A stretch of DNA of 64,000 nt. Source: Ryuthela nishihirai. Lineage: Eukaryota > Arthropoda > Arachnida > Araneae > Heptathelidae. The notes beneath the pieces are model-generated. The model did not search any database, had not been told where the DNA came from, and worked only from the letters and a program-made list of their open reading frames with translations. The stretch is from assembly GCA_038380435.1 (NCBI GenBank), contig JAWZYU010000034.1, positions 38,750,901-38,814,900 on the forward strand. Reading direction: 5' to 3'. Shown here piece after piece: positions 9,541 through 21,295 of the stretch. Position numbers and translations under genes: made by a program. How positions within the stretch are numbered: the stretch's first letter is position 1; every line of letters starts with the position of its first letter.

Positions 9541-9741
9541 CGTCCCATGGCCGAGTGGCTAGCACGCTTGGCTACTGATCTAAGGGACCTGGGTTCGAGC
9601 CCCGGGTAAGGCATGGCTGTTTGTGTCGTTTTGGTGCTGAGGTCCTGCCATCCTCTCAGACCTTCTACTATGGCATATAAACTGACAGGCTCCTGTCAGA
9701 CCTCTGTGGCAAGCAGCTGCTTGAGGGGGTATTTATTTATT
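9541..9741 (+). mobile_element. SINE-B, full-length copy
   Basis: tRNA-like head with A box TGGCCGAGTGGCTAGCACGC, of the type found in class II (Ser/Leu) tRNAs, and B box GGTTCGAGCCC. The body includes CATCCTCTCAGACC, and the 3' end is GCTTGAGGGGGTATTTATTT. Confidence 0.9.
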
Positions 9742-9744
9742 TCA

Positions 9745-9874
9745 GTGGTTAGCACGCTTGGCTACTGATCTAAGGGACCTGGGTTCGAGCCCCGGGTAAG
9801 GCATGGCTGTTTGTGTCGTTTCTGTGCTGAGTTCGAGCTCTCTGTGGCAAGCAGCTGCTTGAGGGGGTATTTAT
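9745..9874 (+). mobile_element. SINE-B, second tandem copy, internally deleted
   Basis: Directly follows the previous copy. It starts at AGTGGTTAGCACGC, so its first bases are lost, and the body jumps from GTGCTGAG to GCTCTCTGTGGCAAGC, losing about 60 bp. Confidence 0.85.
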
Positions 9875-10470
9875 TTTTCAAAAAATTTCTTTAAAAAGCA
9901 GGAATTAACAAAAAATGACAAAAACCCTATCACCACAAAATATAATTTTTAGAACATCTCATTTTTTAAGCTTTTCAGAAAGCAATGCATTATTAGATTA
10001 TCGAAAAGTAGGTCAGAAATGAGGACAAGAGAAATTCTGTCTAAAAAACAAACCTGAGAATGAAGAAAAAAAAAAACAGCTGTTTGAGAAATGAGATCTG
10101 CTGCAGTCATCCATTAAACGACGACTGTTATTAACTTAATTTAGGAATAAGAGTCAAGAGCTCGATCGAACATCCTTTTTTTTCCCTTTATATTTGGGTT
10201 TGTTCCCGTTTTCCATTGAGTTCTTTACATTCTGAGAGAGTCTTCGTTGCTTAAGGTAACAGAGAGAGAACGCTCAAGTCATCATTTAAAAAAAAACAAT
10301 GCTTAATATTGCATTCAGTTCAAAGACGTTTCATGAAAAGAATTTTCTCTTCAACCAAGTTATGGTTTCACAATTACATCAGTTATAATACAACGGAACC
10401 TCTGTAACTAGGGCACTCTGGGGTCTTACAGCATTAGTCATCTTATATGGGGTGTTATCATAGAGAGGGT
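9875..10470. other. AT-rich stretch, no gene seen
   Basis: Poly-A/T tracts and no sustained open frame. No recognised repeat. Confidence 0.5.
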
Positions 10471-10477
10471 TGGGATG

Positions 10478-11165
10478 TGTTACCTCTGAACGACACTTTG
10501 TTGCACACTATGTGCTCGGGGCGGGGGTGGCTCAGTCGGTAGCGCGCCAGGCTCGTAATCTGTAGTTCCCAGGTTCGAGTCCCAGCTGGGTCAGCGTTGA
10601 GATTTATCTCCGCAAAATTCCCCGCCCTGCCCACGGTCAGTAGGGGACACCGATGGGCTTGGAAAGGCCGCCGTCCGTCGGATGAGACGTTAAGCCGTGG
10701 CCCCGTGTCCGGGAGAGCCATATCCTGTGCACGTTAAAGAACACGCTGGATGGCCTTGACGGGAGGCTACCATCTGTCTCCCAACAGCTGTTCCAGTGGG
10801 TCCCCTCCCCCAACCTTCTCTGAGCCTTCGGGGTCCATGTGACCTGGCCATTTAGCCCATGGTGTGCAAAAAAAGTGCCTCTCAGAGGTAAAACAATCCA
10901 AAACAATCCACTATGTGCTAAATGGCCAAGTCACAAGGACCCCGAAGGCTCAGAGAACGTTTGGGGTAGGGGACCACTGGAACAGCTGTTGGGAGACAGA
11001 TATGGTGGCCTCCCGTCAAGGCCATCCAGCGTGTTCTTTAATGTGCACAGAGTATGGTTCTCCAGCACACGGGGCCACGGCTTAACGTCCCATCCGACTG
11101 ACGGCGGCCTTTCCAAGCCCATCGGTGTCCCCTACTGATCGTGGGCAGGGCGGGGAGTTTTTCGG
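10478..11165 (-). mobile_element. Old SINE-A interrupted by a younger SINE-A
   Basis: The reverse tail starts at GTTACCTCTGAACGACAC (10478-10516), is broken by the insertion at 10517-10909, and continues from 10910 with CTAAATGGCCAAGTCAC to the body at 11165. The tRNA head is not present. Confidence 0.88.
10517..10909 (+). mobile_element. SINE-A nested inside an older SINE-A
   Basis: Full copy flanked by ACTATGTGCT (10507-10516 and 10910-10919), which is part of the older SINE's own tail. Direct proof of SINE-into-SINE insertion. Confidence 0.95.
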
Positions 11166-11602
11166 GGTCTTCGAAGGGATGCTCCTTTGGCACTAATATC
11201 ACATGTCTTAAATGACAAGTTTCCAAATTTCTGGATTAGTAGAGATAGACTAATGCATTGCCCCCGAGAAGTTTCGATTTCCCACCACTCGATTTCTTTT
11301 TTTTGGTGGATACATTAAAAAAAACATCGTTATTTCGAAAGAATTCGAAATTTACAGCATTTAAAAGAAAGAGTCACTTCAGCTGTTGTAGGTTTCATAC
11401 CAGATATGCTGAGCCGCGGTATCAACAGAAGCTGAACATTACATGTATTGCCACCACACATTCGAATACGTTGAAAGCAAAACGAAAATTTGAGAATATC
11501 TTAAAATTTGATATACACAATTACGTTTGTTAATTATTTAATAAAATATATCATTTTATGAAGATATGGGTGATTTTTTATAATATCCATGAGTTTTGGT
11601 TG
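11166..11602. other. Unassigned stretch
   Basis: A 91-codon open frame (11258-11533) is present but nothing in it is recognised. Composition matches the surrounding non-coding DNA. Confidence 0.4.
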
Positions 11603-11632
11603 TTGGGTTGTTATACCTCTGAGCGGCACTAT
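11603..11632 (-). mobile_element. SINE-A tail stub
   Basis: Only the terminal 30 bp (GTTGGGTTGTTATACCTCTG) of a reverse SINE-A remains, just before the 42-bp array. Confidence 0.75.
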
Positions 11633-11679
11633 AGACTTTCCCGCTTCTTAATGTGGGCACTAAGAATTCAATCTGCAGG

Positions 11680-12618
11680 CTTCGATTTGCAAATGAGGCC
11701 ACCAAAACCCAATATGTTTGCTACGGTTTGCTAATGGGGCCACTAAGACCCCAATATGTACGCTGCGGTTTGCTAATGAGGCCACCAAGACCCCAATATG
11801 TACGCTGCGGTTTGCTAATGAGGCCACCAAGACCCCAATATGTATGCTACGGTTTGTAAATGAGGCCACTAAAACCCCAATCTGCACTCTTCGGTTTGCT
11901 AATGGGGCCACTAAAATCCCAAAATGCACGTTACGGTTTGCTGAGGCCACTAAGACCCCAATATGTACGTTATGGTTTGCTAATGAGGCCACCAAGACCC
12001 CAATATGTATGCCGCGGTTTGCTAATGAGGCCACCAAGACCCTAATATGTGCGCTGCGGTTTGCTAATGAGGCCACCAAGACCCCAATATGTATGCTACG
12101 GTTTGTAAATGAGGCCACTAAAACCCCAATCTGCACTATTCGGTTTGCTAATGGGGCCACTAAGATCCCAAAATGTACGTTACGGTTTGCTGAGGCCACT
12201 AAGACCCCAATATGTACGTTACGGTTTGCTAATGAGGCCACCAAGACCCCAATATGTACGCCGCGATTTGCTAATGAGGCGACCAAGACCCCAATATGTA
12301 CGCTACGGTTTGCTGAGGCCACCAAGACCCTAATATGTACGTTACGGTTTGCTAATGAGGCCACCAAGACCCCAAAATATACGTTACGGTTTGCTAATGA
12401 CGCCACTAAGACCCAAAATATGTACGCCGCGGTTTGCTAATGAGGCCACCAAGACCCTAATATGTACGTTACGGTTTGCTAATGAGGCCACCAAGACCCC
12501 AATCTGCACTCTTCGGTTTGCTAATGAGGCCACCAAGACCCCAAAATGTACGTTACGGCTTGATAATGAGTCGACTAAGACCCCAATATGCATGCTTCAG
12601 TTTGCTATCGAGGCCACT
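11680..12618. repeat. 42-bp minisatellite, about 22 units
   Basis: The unit is close to ACGGTTTGCTAATGAGGCCA followed by CYAAGACCCCAATATGTACGYT. Some units lack AAT (39 bp). Because 42 and 39 are multiples of three, frames stay open on both strands: 240 codons on plus with a 14-residue period (RFANEATKTPIC core) and 248 codons on minus (ASLANRNVHIGVLV core). I regard these as products of the period, not as proven proteins. Confidence 0.95.
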
Positions 12619-13408
12619 TCCGTTTATGCTAAAGTTTCCATTTTAAGACAAGAATGCTTGGAAACGTTCATAGCGCTGAACCGCTCAAACCTCTTTTAGT
12701 GTGGCCGTATACCCTTCGACTGTTTCGTCCATTTGGTATGAAAAGCCTGAAACCCATTTCTAAAAGATTTCCTTTTATAGTGTTCTCTTCCCAGCGAAGA
12801 AACTCTTCCAAAATGGGACTCTTTCGTTCCAGAGAATTGAACACTGTTCGGTTGTTGACATCTAAAGCTCTCCTCTCCAGGGGGGGCTAAGGGTTTTGAA
12901 GTAAATAAGACAAGAAGAATTTAAAAGAAAGATTTTAAAATAGGGTGGTTTCGAATACACTTCGAATAGCTTAAAATATAAGAAGTCAAAAACTGATTTT
13001 AAAGTTTGTTCTCGTTTCGATTTGCCAACTGATTTGGAGAATATGTATTTGAAATATTAAGAAACAAAATAAGAATACGTGAACTGCTAAAATTTAAAAT
13101 TTCCCGTAGATTATAAATGCAAGAGTTTTCTTAAATGAAATCGACAGTTTTCTTCAAAGGAATTGGCATGATAGAATTTGTAAATGCCATTAAAATATTG
13201 ATATGTTGTCATTTACAAATTTTTAGAACCCAATTTATGTCGTTAACATACACTCCATTGCCAAAAGTATTGAAATGCTTTCTTATTTAAAATCAAAATG
13301 CTATATTTAACAGTTTTCTAAGAGAAATGTTCGCTCTATACTCGTGTAATAAATCAAGAGGCATTTAAAGCATTATTTTGATAAAAATGTGTTTTTTTTA
13401 TAAAAAGA
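12619..13408. other. AT-rich stretch, no gene seen
   Basis: Poly-A/T-rich sequence with one 78-codon open frame (12654-12890) that resembles nothing I know. Confidence 0.5.
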
Positions 13409-13799
13409 TTGGGTTGGGTTGTTTTACCTCTGAGCGGCACTTTTTCTGCAACACCATGGGCTAAATGGCCATGTCACATGAACCCCGAAGGCTCAGAGAA
13501 GGTTGGGGGAGGGGACCCACTGGAACAGCTGTTGGGAGACAGATGGTAGCCTCCCGTCAAGGCCATCCAGCGTGTTCTTTAACGTGCACAGGGTATGGCT
13601 CTCCCGCACACGGGACCACGGCTTAACGTCCCATCCGACGGACGGCGGCCTTTCCAAGCCCATCGGTGTCCCCTACTGACCGTAGGTAGGGCGGGGAATT
13701 TTTTCGGAGATAAATCTCAACGCTGACCCAGCTGGGACTCGAACCTGGGAACTACAGATTACGAGCCTGGCGCGCTACCGACTGCGCCACCCCCGCCCC
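13409..13799 (-). mobile_element. SINE-A, full length
   Basis: Runs from the reversed CCCAA-type tail to the CCCCGCCCC head. Both boxes are present. The target duplication is unclear in the A/T-rich flanks. Confidence 0.93.
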
Positions 13800-14019
13800 T
13801 TTAAAATGAGAATTTAAATATTTCATGTAAGGAAAAAATATCTTGGAATTTGTCAAAGCAAAATATTTTTTATTATTATTGAATGGATATTCGATAATTC
13901 GAGCAACAAAAATACTTTATTGTGCAATTTGTAAGTGCACCGATTGTAAAATCAATTGTTATATGTATTGCAGGAGAGGTAATTGGATAATTTCTCAATG
14001 ATACTCAAAAATTATAAGG

Positions 14020-17000
14020 ACGAAGTGAATGCAATATTAAGTTGCAGTGAAGAATTGAATCCAATATTAGCTGTGTCGCAATGAACTGAATACATACTAG
14101 GTGTGTCACGATGAATTGAATTCAATAGTTTGTGTGTCGCGTGAATTGAATCCAATAAGTGTGTCATGATGAATTGACTCCATAGTAACTGTGCCGCGAT
14201 GAATTGAATCCAATGGTAGTTTGTCACAATGAATTAAATCCAATAAGTGTACCGCGATGAATTGAATACAATAGTAGGTGTGTAACGATGAATTGAATAC
14301 AATAGTAGGTGTGTCGCGATGAATTCAATTCAATAACAGGGTGTGTCATCACGATGAATTGAATTCTACAAGTGTGTCGCGATGAATTGAATCCAATAGT
14401 TTGTGTGTCGCGATGAATTGATTCCGATAGCAGGTGTGTCATGATGAATTGAATCCAATAAGTGTGTCACGATGAATTGAATCCAATAAGTGTGTCGCGA
14501 TAAATTGAATACTAGAGTAGGTGTGTCACAATGAATTGAATCAAATAATAGGTGTGTCACAATGAATTCAATCCAATAGTAGGTGTGTCACAATGAATTC
14601 AATCCAATAGTAGGTGTGTCACAATGAATTCAATCCAATAGTAGGTGTGTCACAATGAATTCAATCCAATAGTAGGTATTACACAATGAATTGAATCTAA
14701 TAGTAGGTGTGTCGCGATAAATTGAATCCAATACTAGATGTGTCGCGATGAATTGAATCCAATAGTAGGTGTGTCACGATAAATTGAATCCAATAGTTCA
14801 TGTGTCGCGATGAATTGAATCCAATAGTAGGTGTGTCACAATAAATTGAATCCAATAGTAGGTGTGTCGCGATAAATTGAATCCAATAGTTGATGTGTCA
14901 CGATGAATTGAATCATAGTAGGTGTGTCGCGATAAATTGAATCCAATAGTTGATGTGTCGTGATAAATTGAATCCAATAGTTGATGTGTCGCGATGAATT
15001 GAATCCAATAATATATGTGACACAATGAATTGGATCCAATAGTAGGTGTGTCACAATGAATTGAATCCAATAGTAGGTGTGTCACAATCAATTAAATCCC
15101 ATGGTAGGTGTGTTGCGATAAATTGAATCCAATAGTTGATGTGTCACGATGAATTGAATCCAATAGTAGGTGTGTCACAATAAATTGAATTCAATAGTTG
15201 ATGTGTCACGATGAATGGAATCCAATAGCAGGTGTGTCGCGATAAATTGAATCCAATAGTTGATGTGTCGTGATAAATTGAATCCAATAGTTGATGTGTC
15301 ACGATGAATTGAATCCAATAGTGGGTGTGTCACGATAAATTGAATCCAATAGTTGATGTTCGCGATGAATTGAATCCAACAATAGGTCTGTTGCGATAAA
15401 TTGAATCCAATAGTTGATGTGTCGCGATAAATTGAATCCAATAGTATGTGTGTCACAATGAATGGAATACAATAGTAGGTGTGTCACGATAAATTGAATC
15501 CAATAGTTGTTGTGCTGCGATGAATTGAATCCAATAGCAGTTGTGTCACAATGAATTGAATCCAATAATAGGTGTGTCACGATAAATTGAATCCAATAGT
15601 TGATGTTCGCGATGAATTGAATCCAACAATAGGTCTGTTGCGATAAATTGAATCCAATAGTTGATGTGTCGCGATGAATTGAATCCAATAGTTGATGTGT
15701 CACGATGAATTGAATCCAATAGTTGGTGTGTCACAATGAATGGAATAGAATAGTAGGTGTGTCACAACGAATGGAATCCAATAATAGGTGTGTCACGATA
15801 AATTGAATCCAATAGTTGATGTGTCGCAATGAATTGAATCCAATAGTAGGTGTGTCACAATGAATGGAATCCAATAGTAGGTGTGTCACGATAAATTGAA
15901 TCCAATAGTTGATGTGTCGCAATGAATTGAATCCAATAGTAGGTGTGTCACAATGAATGGAATCCAATAGTAGGTGTGTCACGATAAATTGAATCCAATA
16001 GTTGATGTGTCGCAATGAATTGAATCCAATAGTAGGTGTGTCACAATGAATTGAATCTAATAGTAGGTGTGTCGGGATGAATTGAATCCAACAGTATGTG
16101 TGTCGCGATGAATTGAATCCAATAGCAGGTATGTCGTGATGAATTGAATCCAATAGTAGGTGTGTCGGGATGAATTGAATCCAATAGTAGGTGTGTCACA
16201 ATGAATTGAATCCAATAGTAGGTGTGTCACGATAAATTGAATCCAATAGTTGATGTGTCGCGATGAATTGAATCCAATAGTAGGTGTGTCACAATGAATT
16301 GAATCTAATAGTAGGTGTGTCGGGATGAATTAAATCCAATAGTATGTGTGTCACGATGAATTGAATTCAATAGCAGGTATGTCGTGATGAATTGAATCCA
16401 ATAGTAGGTGTGTCAGGATGAATTGAATCCAATAGTAGGTGTGTCACAATGAATTGAATCCAATAGTAGGTGTGTCACGATAAATTGAATCCAATAGTTG
16501 ATGTGTCGCAATGAATTGAATCCAATAGTAGGTGTGTCACAATGAATTGAATCTAATAGTAGGTGTGTCGGGATGAATTGAATCCAATAGTATGCGTGTC
16601 GCGATGAATTGAATCCAATAGCAGGTATGTCGTGATGAATTGAATCCAATAGTAGGTGTGTCAGGATGAATTGAATCCAATAGTAGGTGTGTCACAATGA
16701 ATTGAATCTAATAGTAGGTGTGTCGGGATGAATTGAATCCAATAGTATGTGTGTCGCGATGAATTGAATCCAATAGCAGGTATGTCGGGATGAATTGAAT
16801 CCAATAGTAGGTGTGTCACAATGAATTGAATCTAATAGTAGGTGTGTCGGGATGAATTGAATCCAATAGTATGTGTGTCGCGATGAATTGAATCCAATAG
16901 CAGGTATGTCGTGATGAATTGAATCCAATAGTAGGTGTGTCGGGATGAATTGAATCCAATAGTAGGTGTGTCACAATGAATTGAATCCAATAGTAGGTGT

Positions 17001-17975
17001 GTCACGATAAATTGAATCCAATAGTTGATGTGTCGCGATGAATTGAATCCAATAGTAGGTGTGTCACAATGAATTGAATCTAATAGTAGGTGTGTCGGGA
17101 TGAATTGAATCCAATAGTATGTGTGTCGCGATGAATTGAATCCAATAGCAGGTATGTCGTGATGAATTGAATCCAATAGTAGGTGTGTCGGGATGAATTG
17201 AATCCAATAGTAGGTGTGTCACAATGAATTGAATCCAATAGTAGGTGTGTCACGATAAATTGAATCCAATAGTTGATGTGTCGCGATGAATTGAATCCAA
17301 TAGTAGGTGTGTCACAATGAATTGAATCTAATAGTAGGTGTGTCGGGATGAATTGAATCCAATAGTATGTGTGTCGCGATGAATTGAATCCAATAGCAGG
17401 TATGTCGTGATGAATTGAATCCAATAGTAGGTGTGTCGGGATGAATTGAATCCAATAGTAGGTGTGTCACAATGAATTGAATTCAATAGTAGGTGTGTCA
17501 CGATAAATTGAATCCAATAGTTGATGTGTCGCAATGAATTGAATCCAATAGTAGGTGTGTCACAATGAATTGAATCTAATAGTAGGTGTGTCGGGATGAA
17601 TTGAATCCAATAGTATGCGTGTCGCGATGAATTGAATCCAATAGCAGGTGTGTCGTGATAAATTGAATCCAATAGTATGTGTGTCGCGATGAATGAATCC
17701 AATAGTAGGTGTGTCGGGATGAATTGAATCCAATAGTAGGTGTGTCGGGATGAATTGAATCCAATAGTAGGTGTGCCGCGATGAACCCGATATTAGGTGT
17801 TTCGCGATAGATTAAATAAATACTATGTGCGTCATAATGAATTGAATCCAATATTAGATGTGCCGCGATGAACCCGAATCCAATACTAAGTGTGCCCCGA
17901 TTAATTGAATCCCACACAATGTATACCAATATTAGGTGTGTCGGGACGAATTGAATCCAGTACTGGACATGCCGT
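14020..17975. repeat. 31-bp satellite array, about 125 units
   Basis: The monomer is near GATGAATTGAATCCAATAGT plus AGGTGTGTCGC. The left part (about 14020-15730) is diverged, with deletions and mutated monomers. About 15790-16070 shows a three-monomer (93-bp) period. From about 16074 to 17690 an eight-monomer, 248-bp period is clear, with matching sites at 16849, 17097 and 17345. As 31 is not a multiple of three, the apparent peptides repeat every 31 residues and are not real products. Confidence 0.97.
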
Positions 17976-17983
17976 GACGAAAC

Positions 17984-19168
17984 GAATGCAGCAGGTATTC
18001 CGCTCTCAGGTGAATGCAGCAGGTATTCCGCTCTCAGGTGAATGCAGCAGGTATTCCGCTCTCAGGTGAATGCAGCAGGTATTCCGCTCTCAGGTGAACG
18101 CAGCAAGTATTCCGCTCTCAGGTGAATGCAGCAGGTATTCCGCTCTCAGGTGAATGCAGCAGGTATTCCGCTCTCAGGTGAATGCAGCAGGTATTCCGCT
18201 CTCAGGTGAATGCAGCAGGTATTCTGCTCTCAGGTGAATGCAGCAGGTATTCCGCTCTCAGGTGAATGCAGCAGGTATTCCGCTCTCAGGTGAATGCAGC
18301 AGGTATTCCGCTCTCAGGTGAATGCAGCAGGTATTCCGCTCTCAGGTGAATGCAGCAGGTATTCCGCTCTCAGGTGAATGCAGCAGGTATTCCGCTCTCA
18401 GGTGAATGCAGCAGGTATTCCGCTCTCAGGTGAATGCAGCAGGTATTCCGCTCTCAGGTGAATGCAGCAGGTATTCCGCTCTCAGGTGAATGCAGCAGGT
18501 ATTCCGCTCTCAGGTGAATGCAGCAGGTATTCCGCTCTCAGGTGAATGCAGCAGGTATTCCGCTCACAGGTGAATGCAGCAGGTATTCCGCTCTCAGGTG
18601 AATGCAGTAGGTATTCCGCTCTCAGGTGAATGCAGCAGGTATTCCGCTCTCAGGTGAATGCAGCAGGTATTCCGCTCTCAGGTGAATGCAGCAGGTATTC
18701 CGCTCTCAGGTGAAGGCAGCAGGTATTCCGCTCTCAGGTGAATGCAGCAGGTATTCCGCTCTCAGGTGAATGCAGCAGGTATTCCGCTCTCAGGTGAATG
18801 CAGCAGGTATTCCGCTCTCAGGTGAATGCAGCAGGTATTCCGCTCTCAGGTCAATGCAGCAGGTATTCCGCTCTCAGGTGAATGCAGCAGGTATTCCGCT
18901 CTCAGGTGAATGCAGCAGGTATTCCGCTCTCAGGTGAATGCAGCAGGTATTCCGCTCTCAGGTGAATGCAGCAGGTATTCCGCTCTCAGGTGAAGGCAGC
19001 AGGTATTCCGCTCTCAGGTGAATGCAGCAGGTATTCCGCTCTCAGGTGAATGCAGCAGGTATTCCGCTCTCAGGTGAATGCAGCAGGTATTCCGCTCTCA
19101 GGTGAATGCAGCAGGTATTCCGCTCTCAGGTGAATGCAGCAGGTATTCCGCTCTCAGGTGAATGCAGC
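17984..19168. repeat. 28-bp satellite array, about 42 units
   Basis: The monomer is GAATGCAGCAGGTATTCCGC plus TCTCAGGT. Nearly all units are identical; rare variants include GAAGGCAG (twice), GCTCACAGG and GGTCAATG. Homogeneity points to recent expansion or ongoing exchange. It abuts the 31-bp array on the left and diverged 31-bp-like sequence on the right. Confidence 0.98.
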
Positions 19169-19575
19169 ACTAAGAGTTTAGGGACGATTTGAACCCAATA
19201 CTTGATTCACCGTAACGTGTCAAAAGTTGAGAACAATTGCTGTAGATTCTCGGACAGACGGACAAAAAGAATTGTGATAAATCCTTTTTCTTTTTGGTTT
19301 TCTGTGAGTGTTAAAACCACGTGCCTCATGCGTCGTTACGACAAAGCGAAAACACAGAAGTCTGGGATTAAGTGGTAATGACATTGTTGACTTCGAAAGT
19401 TGAAAGGAATGAAAGGAACTTTACTTCGCAGAAATCGCTCTGCTTTGGCACCGGAAATGGGAATTCCTCTAGTAAATTGATGCGTCTATCAGCAACGAAC
19501 AAGGGAAAGTCTAAGTGGATTTTGGGAGAGAAATCTGATTCGATTATTTTGCAAGAGAGAGCAACTAGTTAAGAT
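19169..19575. other. Remnant of the 31-bp satellite, then unassigned sequence
   Basis: About 19178-19215 (GGGACGATTTGAACCCAATA) looks like a decayed 31-bp monomer, suggesting the older array once extended past the 28-bp block. The rest holds no recognised feature. Confidence 0.55.
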
Positions 19576-19584
19576 AGATGAAAG

Positions 19585-20476
19585 GTTGGGTTGGGTTGTT
19601 TTACCTCTGAGCGGCACTTCTTTGCACACCATGGGCTAAATGGCCAGGTCACATGGACCCCGAAGGTTCAGAGAAGGTTGGGGGAGGGAACCCACTGGAA
19701 CAGCTGTTGGGAGACAGATGGTAGCCTCCCGTCAAGACCATCCAGCGTGTTCTTTAACGTTGGGTTGTTTTACCTCTGAGCGGCACCGTTTTGCACACCA
19801 TGGGCTCAATAGCCAAGTCACATGGACCCCGAAGGCTCAGAGAAGGTTGGGGGAGGGGACCCACTGGAACAGCTGTTGGGAGACAGATGGTAGCCTCCCG
19901 TCAAGGCCATCCAGCGTGTTCTTTAACGTTGGGTTGTTTTACCTCTGAGCGGCACTTTTTTGCACACCATGGGCTCAATAGCCAAGTCACATGGACCCCG
20001 AAGGCTCAGAGAAGGTTGGGGGAGGGGACCCACTGGAACAGCTGTTGGGAGACAGATGGTAGCCTCCCGTCAAGGCCATCCAGCGTGTTCTTCAACGTTG
20101 GGTTGTTTTACCTCTGAGCGGCACTTTTTTGCACACCATGGGCTAAATGGCCAGGTCACATGGACCCCGAAGTCTCAGAGAAGGTTGGGGGAGGGGACCC
20201 ACTGGAACAGGGAGACAGATGGTAGCCTCCCGTCAAGGCCATCCAGCGTGTTCATTAACGTGCACAGGGTATGGCTCTCCCGCACACGGGGCCACGGCTT
20301 AACGTCCCATCCGACGGACGGCGGCCTTTCCAAGCCCATCGGTGTCCCCTACTGACCGTGGGCAGGGCGGGGAATTTTTGCGGAGATAAATCTCAACGCT
20401 GACCCAGCTGGGACTCGAACCTGGGAACTACAGATTATGAGCCTGGCGCGCTACAGACTGAGCCACCCCCGCCCCC
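19585..20476 (-). mobile_element. SINE-A with four tail modules and TSD
   Basis: Flanked by AGATGAAAG (19576-19584 and 20477-20485). Tail modules recur every 169 bp (reversed tail motif near 19593, 19762, 19931 and 20100). The module nearest the head lacks a few bases (GGAACAGGGAGACAG). Confidence 0.95.
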
Positions 20477-20495
20477 AGATGAAAGATACTGCTGC

Positions 20496-20560
20496 TGAAA
20501 GGCATGCGCTCACTTCATAGATGATTGGAAGTCGCCTGTGAAGTGAGCGCATGCATTTCA
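20496..20560. repeat. 22-bp inverted repeat (hairpin)
   Basis: Arms 20496-20517 and 20539-20560 are complementary at 21 of 22 positions (core GCATGCGCTCACTTCA), with a 21-nt loop. It lies just outside the TSD of the preceding SINE. Confidence 0.85.
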
Positions 20561-20586
20561 ATTCGATTTCAAGGCGACTAAATGTC

Positions 20587-20637
20587 GGGTTGTTTTACTT
20601 CTGCGCACACAATGGGCTAAATGGCAAGGCCACAAGG
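20587..20637 (-). mobile_element. SINE-A tail fragment
   Basis: Reverse tail that ends abruptly at GGCCACAAGG, where another SINE-A tail starts. Confidence 0.8.
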
Positions 20638-21194
20638 GTTGGGTTGGGTTGTTTTACCTCTGAGCGGCACTTTTTTGCACACAATGGGCTAAATGGCCAG
20701 GTCACATGGACCCTGAAGGCTGAGAGAAGGTTGGAGGAGGGGACCCACTGGAACAGCTGTTGGGAGACAGATGGTAGCCTCCCGTCAAGGCCATCCAGCG
20801 TGTTCTTTAATGTTGGGTTGTTTGACCTCTGAGCGGCACTTTTTTGCACACCATGGGCTAAATGGCCAGGTCACATGGATCCCGAAGGCTCAGAGAAGGT
20901 TGCGGGAGGACCCACTGGAACAGCTGTTGGGAAACAGGTGGTAGCCTCCCGTCAAGGCCATCCAGCGTGTTCTTTAACGTGCACAGGGTATGGCTCTCCC
21001 GCACACGGTGGCACGGCTTAACGTACCATCCGACGGACGGCGGCCTTTCTAAGACCTTCGGTGTCTCCTATTGACCGAGGGCAAGGCAGGGAGTTCTGCA
21101 GAGTCAAATCTCAACACTGTCCCAGGTGGGATTCGAACCTGGGAACTGCAAATTACGAGCCGGGCGCTCTACCGACTGAGCCACCTCCGTCTAC
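20638..21194 (-). mobile_element. SINE-A with two tail modules
   Basis: Two modules (about 20638-20811 and 20812-20980), then body and head. The head is diverged (GGATTCGAACCTGGG, GCGCTCTACCGACTGAGCC) relative to the tail modules. Confidence 0.92.
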
Positions 21195-21295
21195 GCCTTG
21201 AAAGAAGGCTGCCATCTATTTCGTAACAATTGTCCAGTGGATCCTTTTCCCCAACCTTCTCTGAGTCTTCGGGATCCTTGTGACTTGGCTATTTA
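21195..21295 (+). mobile_element. SINE-A tail fragment
   Basis: Diverged tail module only (CTTGAAAGAAGGCTGCCATC to GGCTATTTAG), joined to a 5'-truncated SINE-A. Confidence 0.8.

Noticed and set aside
9541..9615. Ser/Leu tRNA gene
   Set aside because: Same reasoning: a head shared by five copies with a common non-tRNA body (SINE-B).
14836..17929. Open frames of 70-140 codons with TIGFNSSRHTYYWIQF-type repeats
   Set aside because: They are translations of the 31-bp satellite; the 31-residue period follows from 31 x 3 bases.
17984..19168. CRISPR-like array (regular 28-bp repeats)
   Set aside because: The repeats are head to tail with no spacers, no cas genes are present and the context is eukaryotic. 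It is a satellite.
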